A DNA stretch of 64,000 bases from Isoetes taiwanensis (Eukaryota > Streptophyta > Lycopodiopsida > Isoetales > Isoetaceae): the NCBI GenBank assembly GCA_021234155.1, contig JAJEKV010000103.1:498001-562000 (forward strand). Direction: 5' to 3'. The notes beneath the pieces were generated by a model. That model did no database searches, was not told where the DNA came from, and saw nothing but the letters and a program-made list of their open reading frames with translations. The translations under genes and the position numbers were made by a program. Of this stretch, positions 1-11,433 are shown in pieces; the stretch's first letter is position 1, and every line of letters begins with the position of its first letter.

Positions 1-650
1 CAGCTAGTATGGAGCATCAGGTGGGGCTGCATACGCTGGAGGTTATGCCGGTAGTTTTGCAAATGGTTATGAAAGTACAAGATACCCTGATAACACTTGG
101 AGTTGCAGTTTTTTAAAAATTATAGAGGTAATCTTGTTGCTAGAGCTAGACCTGGAAAAACTCCATCTGGAGGTAGCTATATTGCAAGTGATGGAATCTG
201 CTGGAGAAGGAGAAATGGAGTTAGTTTTGAATTGGGAGGGGGGGGGGGTTGTTTCATAAAAGCTTCTCAAAAGAATCTGTTCAAGATAAGGATGGGCAGG
301 CACAGATAGAAGAGGAGTTGTTTTTGAATTGGCTAAGGGGAGCACATCATAAAGTCTTTCCCAAATATTCGTGTCGGCAGATGTAGAAAGTGTTTTTTTT
401 CTTGTGTTTCAGTTTCTTGTAGTAGTCATCTTCTTGAGGGGGAGTGTATAGGAGGCCACGAAGAAAGTTGAAGGACAAGCAATATTTTTTTTAAATAAAC
501 TTGATAAAATCTCTTAGCAACGATCTTGAATTTCACAACAATGTTTAACAGTTATCAAAACATGTTCTTCTATCATTGACATGAAGTAACAACAACCTTC
601 ATCAACAAAGCCAGCATGGCTACATGTAGAAAGAACGCTAGTAAGACTCT
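1..650. other. Unassigned left edge with a short Ala/Gly-rich open stretch
   Basis: Bases 1 to about 115 read on the plus strand as an Ala/Gly/Tyr-rich peptide (GGAAYAGGYAGSFANGYES) ending at a CAG followed by A/T-rich sequence. This could be the end of an exon of a glycine-rich protein cut by the window edge, but there is no start codon and no family I recognise. A 10-base G run lies near 238-247. The rest, to about 650, is A/T-rich and shows no convincing gene. Confidence 0.15.
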
Positions 651-654
651 ATCA

Positions 655-1745
655 TTTGGCTTAATGCGCACTTTCTGCATGCCATTGAAGCATTCTTCAA
701 CCAAGCTAACATTGTCTGACCTCGCATAACTGCAAGCATTGCAGTCCATGAAACCACATTCTTATTTAGAGACTCCTCGAATAACCATCTTGCCATGTCT
801 GGTTTCCACACTTGGCATGCATATCAACAACAGCAGTCATGACCACAATGTCAAACTGAAGTCCATTTCTTATGATCTCATTATGAAAGAATCTTTCATG
901 CCCTAACGCTTCCATGTCACCACATGCCTCTTAAATACTCGAAAATGTCCGTCTCTGGTCTTAGACTTTTATACTGCATTTCTTGAAAGTTCTAATGCAC
1001 GGAGCCCATCTCCATACCGAGTATAACCTACAATCAGTGCAGTCCAACACAAATATCTTAATTTTGCAGTCTATTAAATATATTTTGTGCCTCCTCAAGG
1101 TACCATGTTCAGAGAATATATCAACAAGGGAGTTACCAACAAGGGGATCTAACTCAAGGCCACTATTAATGATCTGGCTCTGAACTAACATTCCATATTC
1201 AATTGCTCCCATGATGGCACATGCTTTAACGATGCTTAAAAATGCTCCTAGGATGCTTAAAAATGTATTTCTGGCTTTAAACCTTCAAGCTGCATATTTT
1301 CATAGAGAATCAAAGCAATTTGGCAATGCACATGTTGCACCTAACCTATAATGATTGCAGCCCATGACACTACATCGCGCTTCTCTAAAATGCCAAATAT
1401 TATTCGTGCCAGGCTACCACATCTAGCATAGATGCCAATAAGTGTATTTCCAAGGAAAATGTTCAACTTAAGTCTTTTGCTAATTATATGGCTGTGTATC
1501 ACCCTACCATGCCCTATCTGTGCTGCCACAAGCATTCAGTATAGTCAAAAACATAACCCTGTCTGGTTGCATCCCATCTAGCTGCAGTTTCTTATGAAGT
1601 TCTAGAGCAAGCTGGCAATACTCGTGTTGAATGTATGCTGCAATCATTGCACTCCATGAGACCGCATCCTGGTTTTGCATTTTTGCAAATACAAGATATA
1701 TCTCCCATAAGCTCACACATTTTGCATACATATTGATAATCTCAT
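655..1745 (-). pseudogene. Decayed PLS-type PPR gene
   Basis: Three minus-strand open stretches (1504-1731, 1341-1535, 961-1212) in different frames, plus a stop-ridden extension to about 660, spell consecutive plant PPR motifs: an S-motif-like MYAKCVSL, DAVSWSAMIAAYIQHEYCQ, an L-motif with GRVIHSHIISKRLKLNIFLG, then IYARCGSLA and KRDVVSWAA, and further on MHAKCGN and NKNVVSWTAM. The order matches the intact PPR gene just upstream at 2286-4898, so this is most likely a tandem duplicate or an older gene broken by at least three frameshifts and several stops. Intact relatives bind organellar RNA, one motif per base. No full reading frame remains, so a functional product is unlikely. Confidence 0.75.
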
Positions 1746-2285
1746 TCCCAACTACCGAGTAAGCTCAACTTCTGTATTATCATACTCAGGTGTGAAAGAC
1801 CAGCTCATCTTTCTGGTAAACACAGTTTCAGCAGTAGTGATTTGCCATTTCAAACAGACATATTGATTTATATAAGAACAGATGTGAGTGAAAACAGTTT
1901 TATGGCCTACAAGAAGAAGAAAATGCAAAAACATTTAACTTACCTATGCACGCATTGTTCAAGTCTGGTCTGCATCATCCGGCGAGGCTCCGTTAGCAAG
2001 ATCGTTCAGTAGCAGTTGATGGTCTAAAGCAGAGCCTTCTGAAACCCTAGGAAAAGTGCTCTCCTGCCGTTACAAATTCTTCTCGGCATTTTGTCGCATC
2101 CGCAAATGGAAGTCCGCCACGTCGTAAATGGCACCTGTGCAGCCAACAGCCACCCTCCCCTACAATTATTAGAATTGGCATTGAACTTTTTTCTGGAACT
2201 TCCAACAACAAAATTTTCTATCTGGCACATAGTCCGTTAGACGAGGGGCTAAAATTTGCTTTGTAAGGTGTCTCTTCACACATTG
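1746..2285 (-). other. Spacer with a possible 5' leader exon
   Basis: There is no long reading frame. Read on the minus strand, around 2050-2035 there is CTAGGGTTTCAG, a sequence typical of plant 5' leaders. Further along, a short ORF ends at CATAG followed by GTAAGTT near 1940, a good 5' splice site. This could be the first exon and intron start of the decayed PPR gene downstream. That reading is inference. Confidence 0.25.
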
Positions 2286-4898
2286 TTAAAGACGATCTTT
2301 TCTAGCATACGCAAATATATTGGACATGAGCACATATCCTGCAGCTGAGTGGGTATTTAAATAGACAATCTCCTTGAAGCACCGGCGTCCTACCTGAACA
2401 TTACCATGCATATTGCAAGAGCTAAGCAAGGCATTCCATCCAGAAATATTCGTTTCATCTGTGGCTTGCAGTAGATGTTCTGCCTCGGTGAGATTTCCAG
2501 CACGGCCCAAGAGATCAATGATACAAGTACAATGCAAAGCCAATGGCGTGATGCCATAGTCCTCTATCATGGACTTGAAATACCAGCGTCCTTCATCCAC
2601 CAGACCTGCACGGCTGCACACAATCAAAATGCTAGTAAATGATAGCCCATCTGGTATTATATCAGCTTGTTGCATATTCTCAAAGCATTGTAACACAAGA
2701 GAACATTTTCCATGCTGTGCATATCCCGCAATCATTGCATTCCATGACACCTTGTCTTGCATTGGCAAATTCTCAAACACTATGCAGGCCTCGCTCAGGC
2801 TACCACATTTAGCATACATATCAAGGATAGAATTTCCCGATGTTATGTCAAGTTGCTTGCTCATCTTGGCAATCTTATCATGGATACATCTACCCTGGTC
2901 TATAGCTCCAATTGTGGCACATGCTGACAAAGCAACTAGAAATGTGGCCTTGGAGGGTTCAATGTTTTCATGCTGCATCTTTGCAAAGCAATCTAAAGCC
3001 AGCAGACCTTCACCATGGCTTACATATCCTGCAATCATTGTGTTCCATGTAACCACATCTGGTTTTATGCCTTCAAGTTGCATCATGTCAAAACATTCTA
3101 GAGCAACAACAAGACTATTACTGCTCTGCAAGTACCCAACAACCATCTCATTCCACGATACTACATCCCGACTTGGCATTTTGTCAAAGACTTTTCGTGC
3201 CTCGTCCAGATTTCCACATTTAGAGTACATATCAAGAAGAGCATTTCCCAAATCAATACCGCATTCAACTTTGGAGCGAATGAACTGCTCATGAATAAGG
3301 CGTCCTTGTTCAACTGTTGTTAAGCTAGCGCATGCATTCAAAAGGCTTAAAAACGTTATACCAGTTGGCTGCACACCTTCATATTGCATTTTTAAGAAAC
3401 AATCTAGAGCAACAAGACAGTCACCATGCTGAGAATATCCAGCTATTACAGCATTCCAACACACCACATTTGGCTCGATGCCTTCTTGTTGCATCTCCAT
3501 GAAACAAACTGAAGAAAGCAAAATTTCACCATGTTGGACATACCCAGATATCATTGCACCCCATGATACCACATTTCGATATGGCAGACTGCTAAAGACT
3601 CGAGCTGCTTCATCCAGACTTCCACATTTGGCATACATATCAATTAAGGTACTCCCTATGAACACATCTTTATGAAAACCACTTCTAATTACCCAATTGT
3701 GCACTAGTCTGCCATGGCTTACCTCCCCAATATAGGCACATGCTTTTAGGATGCTTAAGAATACAAAATTATTTGGCTCCATACCTTCCTGGTGCATCCT
3801 TCCTAAACATTCTAGTGCAACGAAAAATTGGCCATGCTGAAGATGTCCTGCAATCATAGCATCCCATGAGACCACATTCTTTTCTGATAAGCTGTCAAAC
3901 ACTTCATATGCCTCTTGGATCGATCCACCCTTAACATACATATCAATAAGTGTATTATTCAAAACAACATCTGATTGGAAATTATCATTGATAATCTTTT
4001 TATGGAGAAGCCTGCCCTGTTCTACTTCGCCCAAGCTGGCACACGCTTTCAACGTGCTAAAATATACTTCTTTGTCTGGTTTTATACCTAGATGTACCAT
4101 TTGTGCAAAACATTCTAGGGCTCTAGATGCTTCATCATGCTGGGCACATCCTGCAATAACTGCACCCCATGACACTATATTCGGTTGTATGCCACTTTTT
4201 TGCATCTTCTCAAAACATTCAAGAGCAAGAAGTGGCTGCCTTTCAATGGCATATCCTGTAATCATTGCATTCCATGACACCACATTCGGATTTGACAAGT
4301 TTTCAAACACGTTAAGTGCTCCACCTAAATTTCCACACTTTGCATACATATGGATCAAGGTGTTACTCAGAACAATGTCTGATTGAAGCCCACGTTCAAT
4401 AATCTGGTGGTGGATGAATCTTCCCTGCAGAAGCTTAGATGTCATCGAACATGCTTTGAGGACTGCAATATAAATATACCTATCGCTTTCCATACCTGAA
4501 GATTGCATTTTGTGGTGCAATTCAATAGCTTCATCTCCTTGGTCAAGGTTAGCATTGGCTGAAAGAATTGCGGCCCATGTAAATGCATTTGGTTCTGCAA
4601 TTTTATTGAAGCTTTTATTTGCTTCAAACAAACGCTGACAGTGTGCAAACAACCGAATGAGATGGTCACCTAAGACAGTGATTGATTCAAACCCATTGTT
4701 TGCTAGGAGATATTGCACTTGTCTGGCTCCGTCTATGTCCCTCTGTTTCTCATGACTTTGCAAAAGACAATATATTTCATCCCTGGTCATACATTTTTCA
4801 TGGTGTACAATAATTTTAGCACCAAGGGTGTCACCAAGCTGGTGAGTTTCAGACAATGTACCAATCTCCCCATATGTCCTGTGAAAAAGACCATGCAT
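2286..4898 (-). CDS. Pentatricopeptide repeat protein, PLS class, with truncated E region
   Basis: An intact 870-residue intronless frame. After about 60 residues it consists of tandem PPR motifs in P-L-S order. The S motifs are easy to see (HMYAKCGNLGGALNVF, DMYVKGGSIQEAYEVF, DMYAKCGSLDEAARVF, DMYSKCGNLDEARKVF, DMYAKCGSLSEACIVF), alternating with VVSWNAMI/GYxQHG P motifs and KACAxxGxxxxGRxxH L motifs. The last 50 or so residues resemble the E1 motif (WNALLSSCNMHGNVQVG, AAGYVLMSNIFAYA) and then stop abruptly at ARKDRL, before the rest of the E region and any DYW deaminase domain. A stop codon lies directly before the chosen Met in the same frame, so the start cannot be further upstream without splicing. 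Family members act in mitochondria or plastids, mostly in C-to-U RNA editing. No clear N-terminal transit peptide is visible, so an upstream targeting exon or loss of function is possible. Confidence 0.85.
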   Translation of the reverse strand: MHGLFHRTYGEIGTLSETHQLGDTLGAKIIVHHEKCMTRDEIYCLLQSHEKQRDIDGARQVQYLLANNGFESITVLGDHLIRLFAHCQRLFEANKSFNKIAEPNAFTWAAILSANANLDQGDEAIELHHKMQSSGMESDRYIYIAVLKACSMTSKLLQGRFIHHQIIERGLQSDIVLSNTLIHMYAKCGNLGGALNVFENLSNPNVVSWNAMITGYAIERQPLLALECFEKMQKSGIQPNIVSWGAVIAGCAQHDEASRALECFAQMVHLGIKPDKEVYFSTLKACASLGEVEQGRLLHKKIINDNFQSDVVLNNTLIDMYVKGGSIQEAYEVFDSLSEKNVVSWDAMIAGHLQHGQFFVALECLGRMHQEGMEPNNFVFLSILKACAYIGEVSHGRLVHNWVIRSGFHKDVFIGSTLIDMYAKCGSLDEAARVFSSLPYRNVVSWGAMISGYVQHGEILLSSVCFMEMQQEGIEPNVVCWNAVIAGYSQHGDCLVALDCFLKMQYEGVQPTGITFLSLLNACASLTTVEQGRLIHEQFIRSKVECGIDLGNALLDMYSKCGNLDEARKVFDKMPSRDVVSWNEMVVGYLQSSNSLVVALECFDMMQLEGIKPDVVTWNTMIAGYVSHGEGLLALDCFAKMQHENIEPSKATFLVALSACATIGAIDQGRCIHDKIAKMSKQLDITSGNSILDMYAKCGSLSEACIVFENLPMQDKVSWNAMIAGYAQHGKCSLVLQCFENMQQADIIPDGLSFTSILIVCSRAGLVDEGRWYFKSMIEDYGITPLALHCTCIIDLLGRAGNLTEAEHLLQATDETNISGWNALLSSCNMHGNVQVGRRCFKEIVYLNTHSAAGYVLMSNIFAYARKDRL

Positions 4899-6065
4899 TT
4901 ATTTATTGTTATGTTTATTGCCAGAAGAAAAAATTCCGTACCTCTTTTCATTTCCACCTCTTTCACAACACTGATACTCACATATGGTCTGGGCATTTGA
5001 AATGCTTTGGTTAGGTGTTCCAAATAAATGCAAAAAGGTAAGAGTTCGTACCTTAGAAGGACTTTCCACTGAATGTGAGAAAAAACCAAAACGGTAGACA
5101 TGGCAAGTGAAGAAGTCGGAATCCTTCGCGTGCCTTGATTTAGCCATTCTCTCGTGTAATGGCATGCATCGAACATGGCCTGCGAAGCAGATCCATTGTT
5201 GTCTCGCCAGATTTCATATGCTCATTCATGTACCAAATTGTTAGAAATTCTTCATTATGCTTACAAACAGAAAGGCAAGGAAGGCTCCCAACTCACTGCC
5301 TCCACTGACTATGGTCCGTTTGAATACACATAGCTTTAAGGCAAAATCGATGGCATAATCTGTACCATCCCGTTAAATCTCAAACATTGCATCTGATGCA
5401 TGCTCTAAAGCTATAAACACGTTAATGCTTCCTGCTGCATTGTCCAAATTGCAATGTTTGTTCTTTTCATCTTCTTTTCAAGCTTTCCTAAGGATGTTAT
5501 ATTTCGACGCGGCAATAATCATTGTAGCCGCGGTAAAGTAACCGCGGTAAAGTAAGCTGCAACAATTGTTTTTAGGGAAAATCCCAAATATACTCATCGT
5601 ACCACCCCATAAAAAAAACAGGGTATTTGGGCCAAATGACAATATGGCCGAATTTCGGTTAATGGCAACTGCAGAAAAAAATTAACACAAGTTCAATAAA
5701 ATATTTCCACGCCATCGATGGCAGTTTGTGCATCTTTCCATTGGGGGCGGTGGTAGACGCGTATGTGGAATAAAACTTGATGCTGCCATTGTATTTTTTC
5801 CTCTATTGGCAAAATTGCCTGGTACAATGAAAAACCAATGGCAATAACATCCATCTCAGCACATGTTTTGGCGGGCTATTCAAGGAATGTTGGATTGGCG
5901 TTGAAGTTTGCCGAATTTTGCAAGAAATGACACTCTTCATGGAAGAATTCCAAGAACCTGAGCTTGTCCCATCTTCATAATCCCCCACACATGCAGGTGC
6001 TTCTTTCTTTCCCTCAAGTTTGAATTGCGTTCCTGATCAGTTCACTTTCTCCACTGTTATAGCAA
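4899..6065. other. Intergenic region upstream of the PPR gene
   Basis: Several open stretches on the minus strand (4787-5176, 4899-5165) match nothing I know and are probably the 5' leader of the PPR transcript. Near 5530-5556 the short motif CCGCGGTAAAGTAA occurs as a tandem duplicate. The rest shows nothing convincing. Confidence 0.3.
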
Positions 6066-6089
6066 TAGGAATTGGTCAAATTTCAGCAA

Positions 6090-6375
6090 ATTTTACTTCA
6101 GGTTTGTAAGGTCTTCCACTTAAGTTTATTGAAGAAACACACTCCAAACCCAGAGGAAGTTTTGAAGACTCCAACCTTGTTGAAAATGACCGAGGAACAA
6201 CTTGAGATTGTTCCCAAGTTAATTCTTGATAAAGCATTTAAGAAGATGCAAAGGTCGGAATTCCTTCAATATTTGGTCAAGTGGAAACATTTGCCATGGA
6301 AGACGGGGTGTGGGGATTAAAGCATGACCTAAAGAAGCAATATCCACAATTTATGGAGCAATTCGACGGCCAGGT
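6090..6375 (+). pseudogene. Ty3/gypsy chromovirus integrase C-terminus with chromodomain (remnant)
   Basis: The frame from 6072 reads KVFHLSLLKKHTPNPEEVL, the usual end of a plant gypsy integrase. It is followed by a chromodomain, KLILDKAFKKMQRSEFLQYL then VKWKHLP. A frameshift near 6295 moves the rest, EDGVWGLKHDLKKQYPQF, into the next frame. In chromoviruses this domain directs integration to particular chromatin. Protease, reverse transcriptase and RNase H are absent from the window, so only the 3' end of an element remains. Confidence 0.75.
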
Positions 6376-6452
6376 CGCCTCCGACTTAGTCGATGCTGGC
6401 TTATCAAATAAGTTTGTAGCTTTAGCATGTGTGTTAGAGCTAAGATGGGGAG

Positions 6453-6850
6453 AGTGTATTGCATCTGGGTATTTAGCTAGAATGCATATATGTAAGCATG
6501 TGATCATGGGCGAGGATGGGATCATCTTAAATGTTCCCCAACCATGATGCACTGCGTGTGTGCATGATCGGAGGTCATGTACGGGTAGGCATGTAATCAT
6601 GGGCGACTATGGGATCATCTTAAATGTTCCTTATGCCATGATTTAGTGCAGTAAGTAGAGGTAGTCTTGAGCTGGTAGTTAGGCTCAAGTAGGTTAAGTA
6701 GGGGTGGTCCCTTTAAACTAGATAATATATTAATAAAAGGAATTACTAACGTGGTGTGTCATTGTGTAGACCAACCTTGAAGAGGATGGGGCAACTAGAA
6801 GAGTGCAACGAGGAGCATAGGGCTCCAAATAAATGTTTTGTCTAAAATGT
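6453..6850 (+). repeat. Probable 3' LTR remnant of the gypsy element
   Basis: A purine-rich tract (AAGATGGGGAGAG) precedes TGTATTGC near 6453, where a 3' LTR would begin after the chromodomain. Inside, a segment of about 43 bp, CATGTGATCATGGGCGA onward to CATCTTAAATGTTCC, occurs at about 6494-6537 and again near 6589-6630, a direct repeat with a period of about 96 bp. The far end of the LTR and any target duplication cannot be located by eye. Confidence 0.4.
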
Positions 6851-7640
6851 TATGTGATAATGTTTATTTTATTTTTTGAGAGAATGAAGCTTTTTAATCA
6901 TTAATTATGGAAAACAATTACGTAGTGGTTGAGATACATCATGAAGTTGATAGTGCCTTCAAACTTATATAGTTATGGATTGTTTACTGAAATATAGATA
7001 TATAAGTAATAGATACATAGTATTTTAAGGGCCTTTGTAGCTAAAATAAGGCTTCTTGACTATTAGAAAATTGATGACCCCATTCAAAAATTTTGAAAAA
7101 TAGGGATCAGTTCACCAAGCTCGAGATATGAAGAGCAGGATGATAGCTCCTCGATATATATTTCTTCATGCCTATGATTGTTTTGTAGAGATATTGTAGA
7201 GCCACTAAACCTGTGCATGAAACAGAGATAGAGATTTGAAAGTATCACGGATTTGAGGCTGATAGATAAGAATTTGATTGTTTCCCCAGTCAATAATCCC
7301 CCGCAGTCTTACTGAATTGCATATGGCCATTAAGTGAATCAGTGTGCCAAAACAGTCTGCTCTTCCCCTATGATAGTAGTCACTTTCTCTGTAGAATTCA
7401 AACTATGCATCTGTCATGTCCCTACTATATTTGTTGAGAAACCAAAATAGTGTATGCATTAGATGAGTTCCTTTACAAAATTCCTCAGGCCATTGTATTT
7501 CTTTTTTTAGTATCTCACTCATTTTCTGCACTAGTTTCCCTTTCACTATTCTAGTCCAGAAACTATAATCATGATTGAATTGAAAACCATCTCCCAGAAT
7601 GCGCGGTAGGTTTGCATACAGTATCTCCTCTGCCATGTCA
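6851..7640. other. A/T-rich sequence without recognisable genes
   Basis: Between the gypsy remnant and the L1 there are only short unrelated open stretches. The part nearest 7640 is probably 3' untranslated sequence of the minus-strand L1. Confidence 0.3.
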
Positions 7641-10600
7641 AACTGGAGATCAAGTTTGTGTTTGCAATTCCACAGGTAATCTAGCATCAATAATATCAGT
7701 GTTAGCAAATCCCTCATGACATTTAAGTTTAAAACAATTGAATAGGCCATTAAACTCACTCAACAGATTCCACCTATTATCAAATTTATGTGCATCATAT
7801 TTATTTTTATGAGCTGTGGCAACTAGTTCAATATCATGAATAACTTGAAGCTTAATCCACACAATTGAGACATTATGACCTCCATATATGCATCTATTTC
7901 TGCGCTTTCAAATATTCCACATGACAATAAAATAGAATAGAGTATTTTTATATGGATCATTATTATTTATTATAAATTCAACAATACTCAAGGGTCTATG
8001 AATATCAAAATGAGTTTCAAACCAATCCTAAAGACTATTTATTTTTGGGCACATAAAAATATGCAGTATGGTTTCCAAGGATTTGCATCCAAGAGCAATA
8101 TTCTGAGAGATGTTGGGATCAGCTCTGGAGTATGATTTATGAAGTGAGATATCCTTCATGATTCTGACACTAACCAGATGAAGTAAGAGATCTTTGGAGC
8201 ACAATAGGAATTTCAAATATTCTTAAACAAATTTGTCTCAATGTCAGAATTAATATTCCAATATTTGCTAGCTTTAGAATTTGGTTTTGAGATAAGAAAG
8301 CATAAATGCTCGAGACTTTATAAACTTTTTTATTATTGCAAGACCATTCAATATTGTAAATTGTGTTTGTATCTAGGTTGATCTTAGAAACTAGCCTCAT
8401 AATATAACCATAAAGCACCCTATCAGTGGAAGAATCTCTAATTTTGGCCTCTTAAGCCTAGTCCAAAAAATCCACCTGTTATGACACCATAGATCTCCCA
8501 GAATTTTAATATTATTTTCCTGCCATTTCTTATAAATTCTGGTGTGCTTAAGAGCCAAAGGATTGTGATCTCTCATAGCCAAATTGGGGTTCCAAAACAT
8601 GTTGGTATTATGGCTGATATGTTCAACACTAGAACGAGAATATGCTTTAGAAACCTTGTTCCAAGCAATAAGCAGGTTCCTCATCAAGGGAGAAGTGTTA
8701 GCTCCAGGCCTAATATCAAAAAAAGGCCGATGAGGGTAACTGGTGGGTAGAGGAAGGATGCCCCTCAATTTGGTTGTTTTGGAGCCAATAAAGAATGAAG
8801 GTAGTAGCAGGACTTACCATGATAGAAGAGAGATTTCCATACATACTTTCTTGCAAGAGCATAGCCTTGTAAAAGCAGATTCTTACATCCAAGCCCTCCC
8901 TACATAATTCCAATTGACTATGTGGTTCTTACCCCAAATAATAATTTTTTATAATTCTCTCAATCTGCTGATATACACATTTAGGAGCAAGCACGGCAGA
9001 GGAGTAGATGTGTGAGCTGGAAAGGACAGAAGAAGCAATTATGGTTCTACCAGCTAGGAATAGAATAGAATAGAATAGAATAGTTTTTTTAACGTCCACG
9101 GAGACCAATAGGTCATGGGACCCATACAATGGGCTAGTACAATCATTACTACTAGGATTAAAAAACCCCTGCCTCGAAAGGTTTTCAAGGGAAAAACCTT
9201 TGCAGTAATGATGATACTAGACAAGCAGAGATAATGACTAATGAGGGAAAGGCAACTACCATAATTGTTTAGCTTTTTCTTAATCTTGGATACAATAGGA
9301 GACTAGAGGTTTTTGATGCTAATGTCTAGAGCTAAAGGCATCCCTAGAAGAGAGGTTGTATGATTGAAACCAAAGCATTTAATGCCTAGAATATCTGGCT
9401 GAGTAGACTCTCCAATTATAACACACTTTTGCAGATTAAGATAAATCCTAGAGGCAGCACTGAAGCTATTGATTGCGTTAATGAAGAACTCAATATTGCT
9501 TTTCTCATTCAAAAGAAAGCTGAAAGAGTCATCAGCGTATTGCAATAAAATCAATTGGTTCAGATTATCAGGGAGTCTCAAACCTTTTAAATTACCAGCC
9601 TGTTGGTGATACAGAATTGCTTTTGTAAGCATCTCAGCTACAATAATAAAGAAATAAGGGGCTAAAGGACATCCTTGTCTGACCCCTTTATTCAATGAGA
9701 GAATCTGCCAGGAGATCCATTAATGAGCACAGAGGATTGAGATCTCGAGTTGAGACCCATAATCAAATCAATCAGTTTAGAAGAAAAACCAATCTTTTTA
9801 AGAGCTAGATTAAGAAAATCCCATCTAACTGTGTCAAAGGCTTTAGAGAAATCTAGCTTGAGAAGAACACAATTTTGATAGCCTAGCCTAGTGCATGCCT
9901 TCCATGGCAGCAATATAATTGTCCAGGATATATCTATTTGGCAAGAATGCTGATTGGTGGAAGCTAATATTCTTTTGCAAGTAGCCTTTAATTCTATTAG
10001 CCAAAAATTTTTGCACAGAGCTTATAGGTAGTATTGGTCAAAGATATGGGCCTCCAGTCACTAAAAGATTCTGGATTATCAGTTTTGGGAATAAGGGTAA
10101 TGAGGCCAGAAGCAAGGGCAGGATGTAAGTGGTTGATATGCCAAAAACCATGAACCAAGTGGACAATGTTTCTTTTGATATCTTCCCAAAATTTAATAAA
10201 AAATTCAGGGGGAAGGCCATCTGGAATCGGGCTCTTTCCCTTTGCCAAACTATTCAAATTATGCTTAAGCTCATCCTCAGAGGGCAAAGAGTCAAGAAGG
10301 TCTAAGAATTCTTTAGCTTCAGCGTTATTCCAATTGACATTAGTATGAGTAGAGAAGATATTAGAGTATTTTGAATGAAAGAATTCAAAGATATCTTTAG
10401 GATCATTCAATACAGTACCATTATCATTTTTAATGGTAGTAATTTGTTTTCTGAGCAACCTATTCTTGGCAATCCTGAAAAAGAATTTTGAATTATTGTT
10501 GTCCATGTTGGTATGGAAATTGATGTTGCTCTTCATAGCAACACCCTTGGCCTCAAATTCTTCAATGGTTTTAATGGTGTGCTCCAAGTTGCCCTTGAGC

Positions 10601-11344
10601 AAATGCAGATTGAGGTTAAGGGGGTCGTGTTGCAACTTAATTCTAACCTCCTTTATCTCTAAGAGATATTTTTTCTCCTCACTTTTTCTCTAATCATAGT
10701 ACTCTTTAGATCAATGCTTGATCCAGGATTTAGAAGCTTTTATGTTAGAGTAGAAATCTTTCATTGAATTCATATTATGAATTCTAGGGAGAGTGACATA
10801 AAAAGCTTTAAAATCAGCATAAAATTTCTCATTATTAAGAAGAGTGACCCGGCCCAATCCAATCAACAAGATTGGAACATTCAAAATTTGGGAGCCTTAA
10901 TTCCTGCAGGAGAATTATATCTGCATTATACTCTCTGACCTGAGAGATGGCTCTTCTCCTTTTCAATGGTCCCTTAATCCCTCTCAAATTCCAGGAAAGA
11001 ATCTTCATGGATAATCTAAAAAAGGATAAACTATACAGAAAAAGGCCAAGGTCAATTTTTGGTACCCTCTTTGGCTTTGTTTCTGGTATTAGAAGCAGGT
11101 GTCCCCAGTAAGTTAAGAATTCTATTGGATTGCTTAACTTTAGCTTTGGATTTCCCCTTTTTTGCCTTTGGTCTAGAAAGCAGAGGGTAAGACAAAAATT
11201 GATCATCTCTCCAAGATTTATTTTGCACATAATCTTTGTTATGTATGTCAGTTTCTTTATCAGAGTTTTCTTTGTCAGAGCTTCCTGTTCCTCAGAGTGA
11301 GGGCAGCTCCAAAATTTGGCTTGGCAACACAAATTTGAATCCAT
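7640..11344 (-). mobile_element. L1-type LINE, broken and internally deleted
   Basis: Read from high to low coordinates, the pieces follow plant L1 order. They are the end of ORF1; an ORF2 endonuclease start MKILSWNLRGIKGPLKRRR near 11008; the pre-RT region (QHDPLNLNLHLLKGNLEHT) and RT finger (GKSPIPDGLPPEFF) within 9997-10635; a palm segment LKLDFSKAFDTVRWDFLNLA at 9692-9913; GVRQGCPLAPYFF and QYADDSF at 9303-9695; then thumb and zf-RVT-like segments down to 7650 (LAGRTIIASSVL, NTSPLMRNLLIAWNKV, WIKLQVIHDIELVATAHK). Most of the endonuclease is deleted, because IGPGHSS is followed almost at once by the pre-RT linker. Frameshifts are numerous. Residue by residue it resembles the plus-strand L1 at 25-31.5 kb, so both belong to one family. 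It is not capable of autonomous movement. Confidence 0.85.
9057..9247 (-). mobile_element. Short 3'-end insertion of a second LINE family, nested in the L1
   Basis: On the minus strand this is almost the same as 12763-12950: CCCTCA.TAGTCATTATCTC, then the GGGTTTTT segment, then GTCCCATGACC-TATT-GGTCTCCGTGGACGTTAAA, then (CTATT)n. It interrupts the L1 frame exactly between KKLNNYGSCLS and LAGRTIIASS, residues that are contiguous in the related L1 copy near 30.05 kb. It is therefore a strongly 5'-truncated retrotransposition event younger than the L1. Confidence 0.85.
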
Positions 11345-11433
11345 ACCATCACAACTCTCATTAAAGCTTTTGCATCATTATTTAAAGGGTTTAGATCTTG
11401 CCTGGGATTAGATAGCTCGTTATTTATCTCCTA
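11345..11433. other. Junction between two LINEs
   Basis: A short unassigned segment. The 15-mer TTATCTCCTACACTC occurs just before the LINE (near 11422) and again inside it (near 11476), which suggests a template-switch or duplication at the 5' junction. Confidence 0.3.

Noticed and set aside
2569-4386. Several plus-strand ORFs of 65-241 residues
   Set aside because: Antisense shadows of the PPR gene; they repeat with its motif period.
6494-6632. Complete gypsy LTR with target duplication
   Set aside because: A direct repeat and polypurine-like tract are visible, but no second LTR, primer site or target duplication was found.
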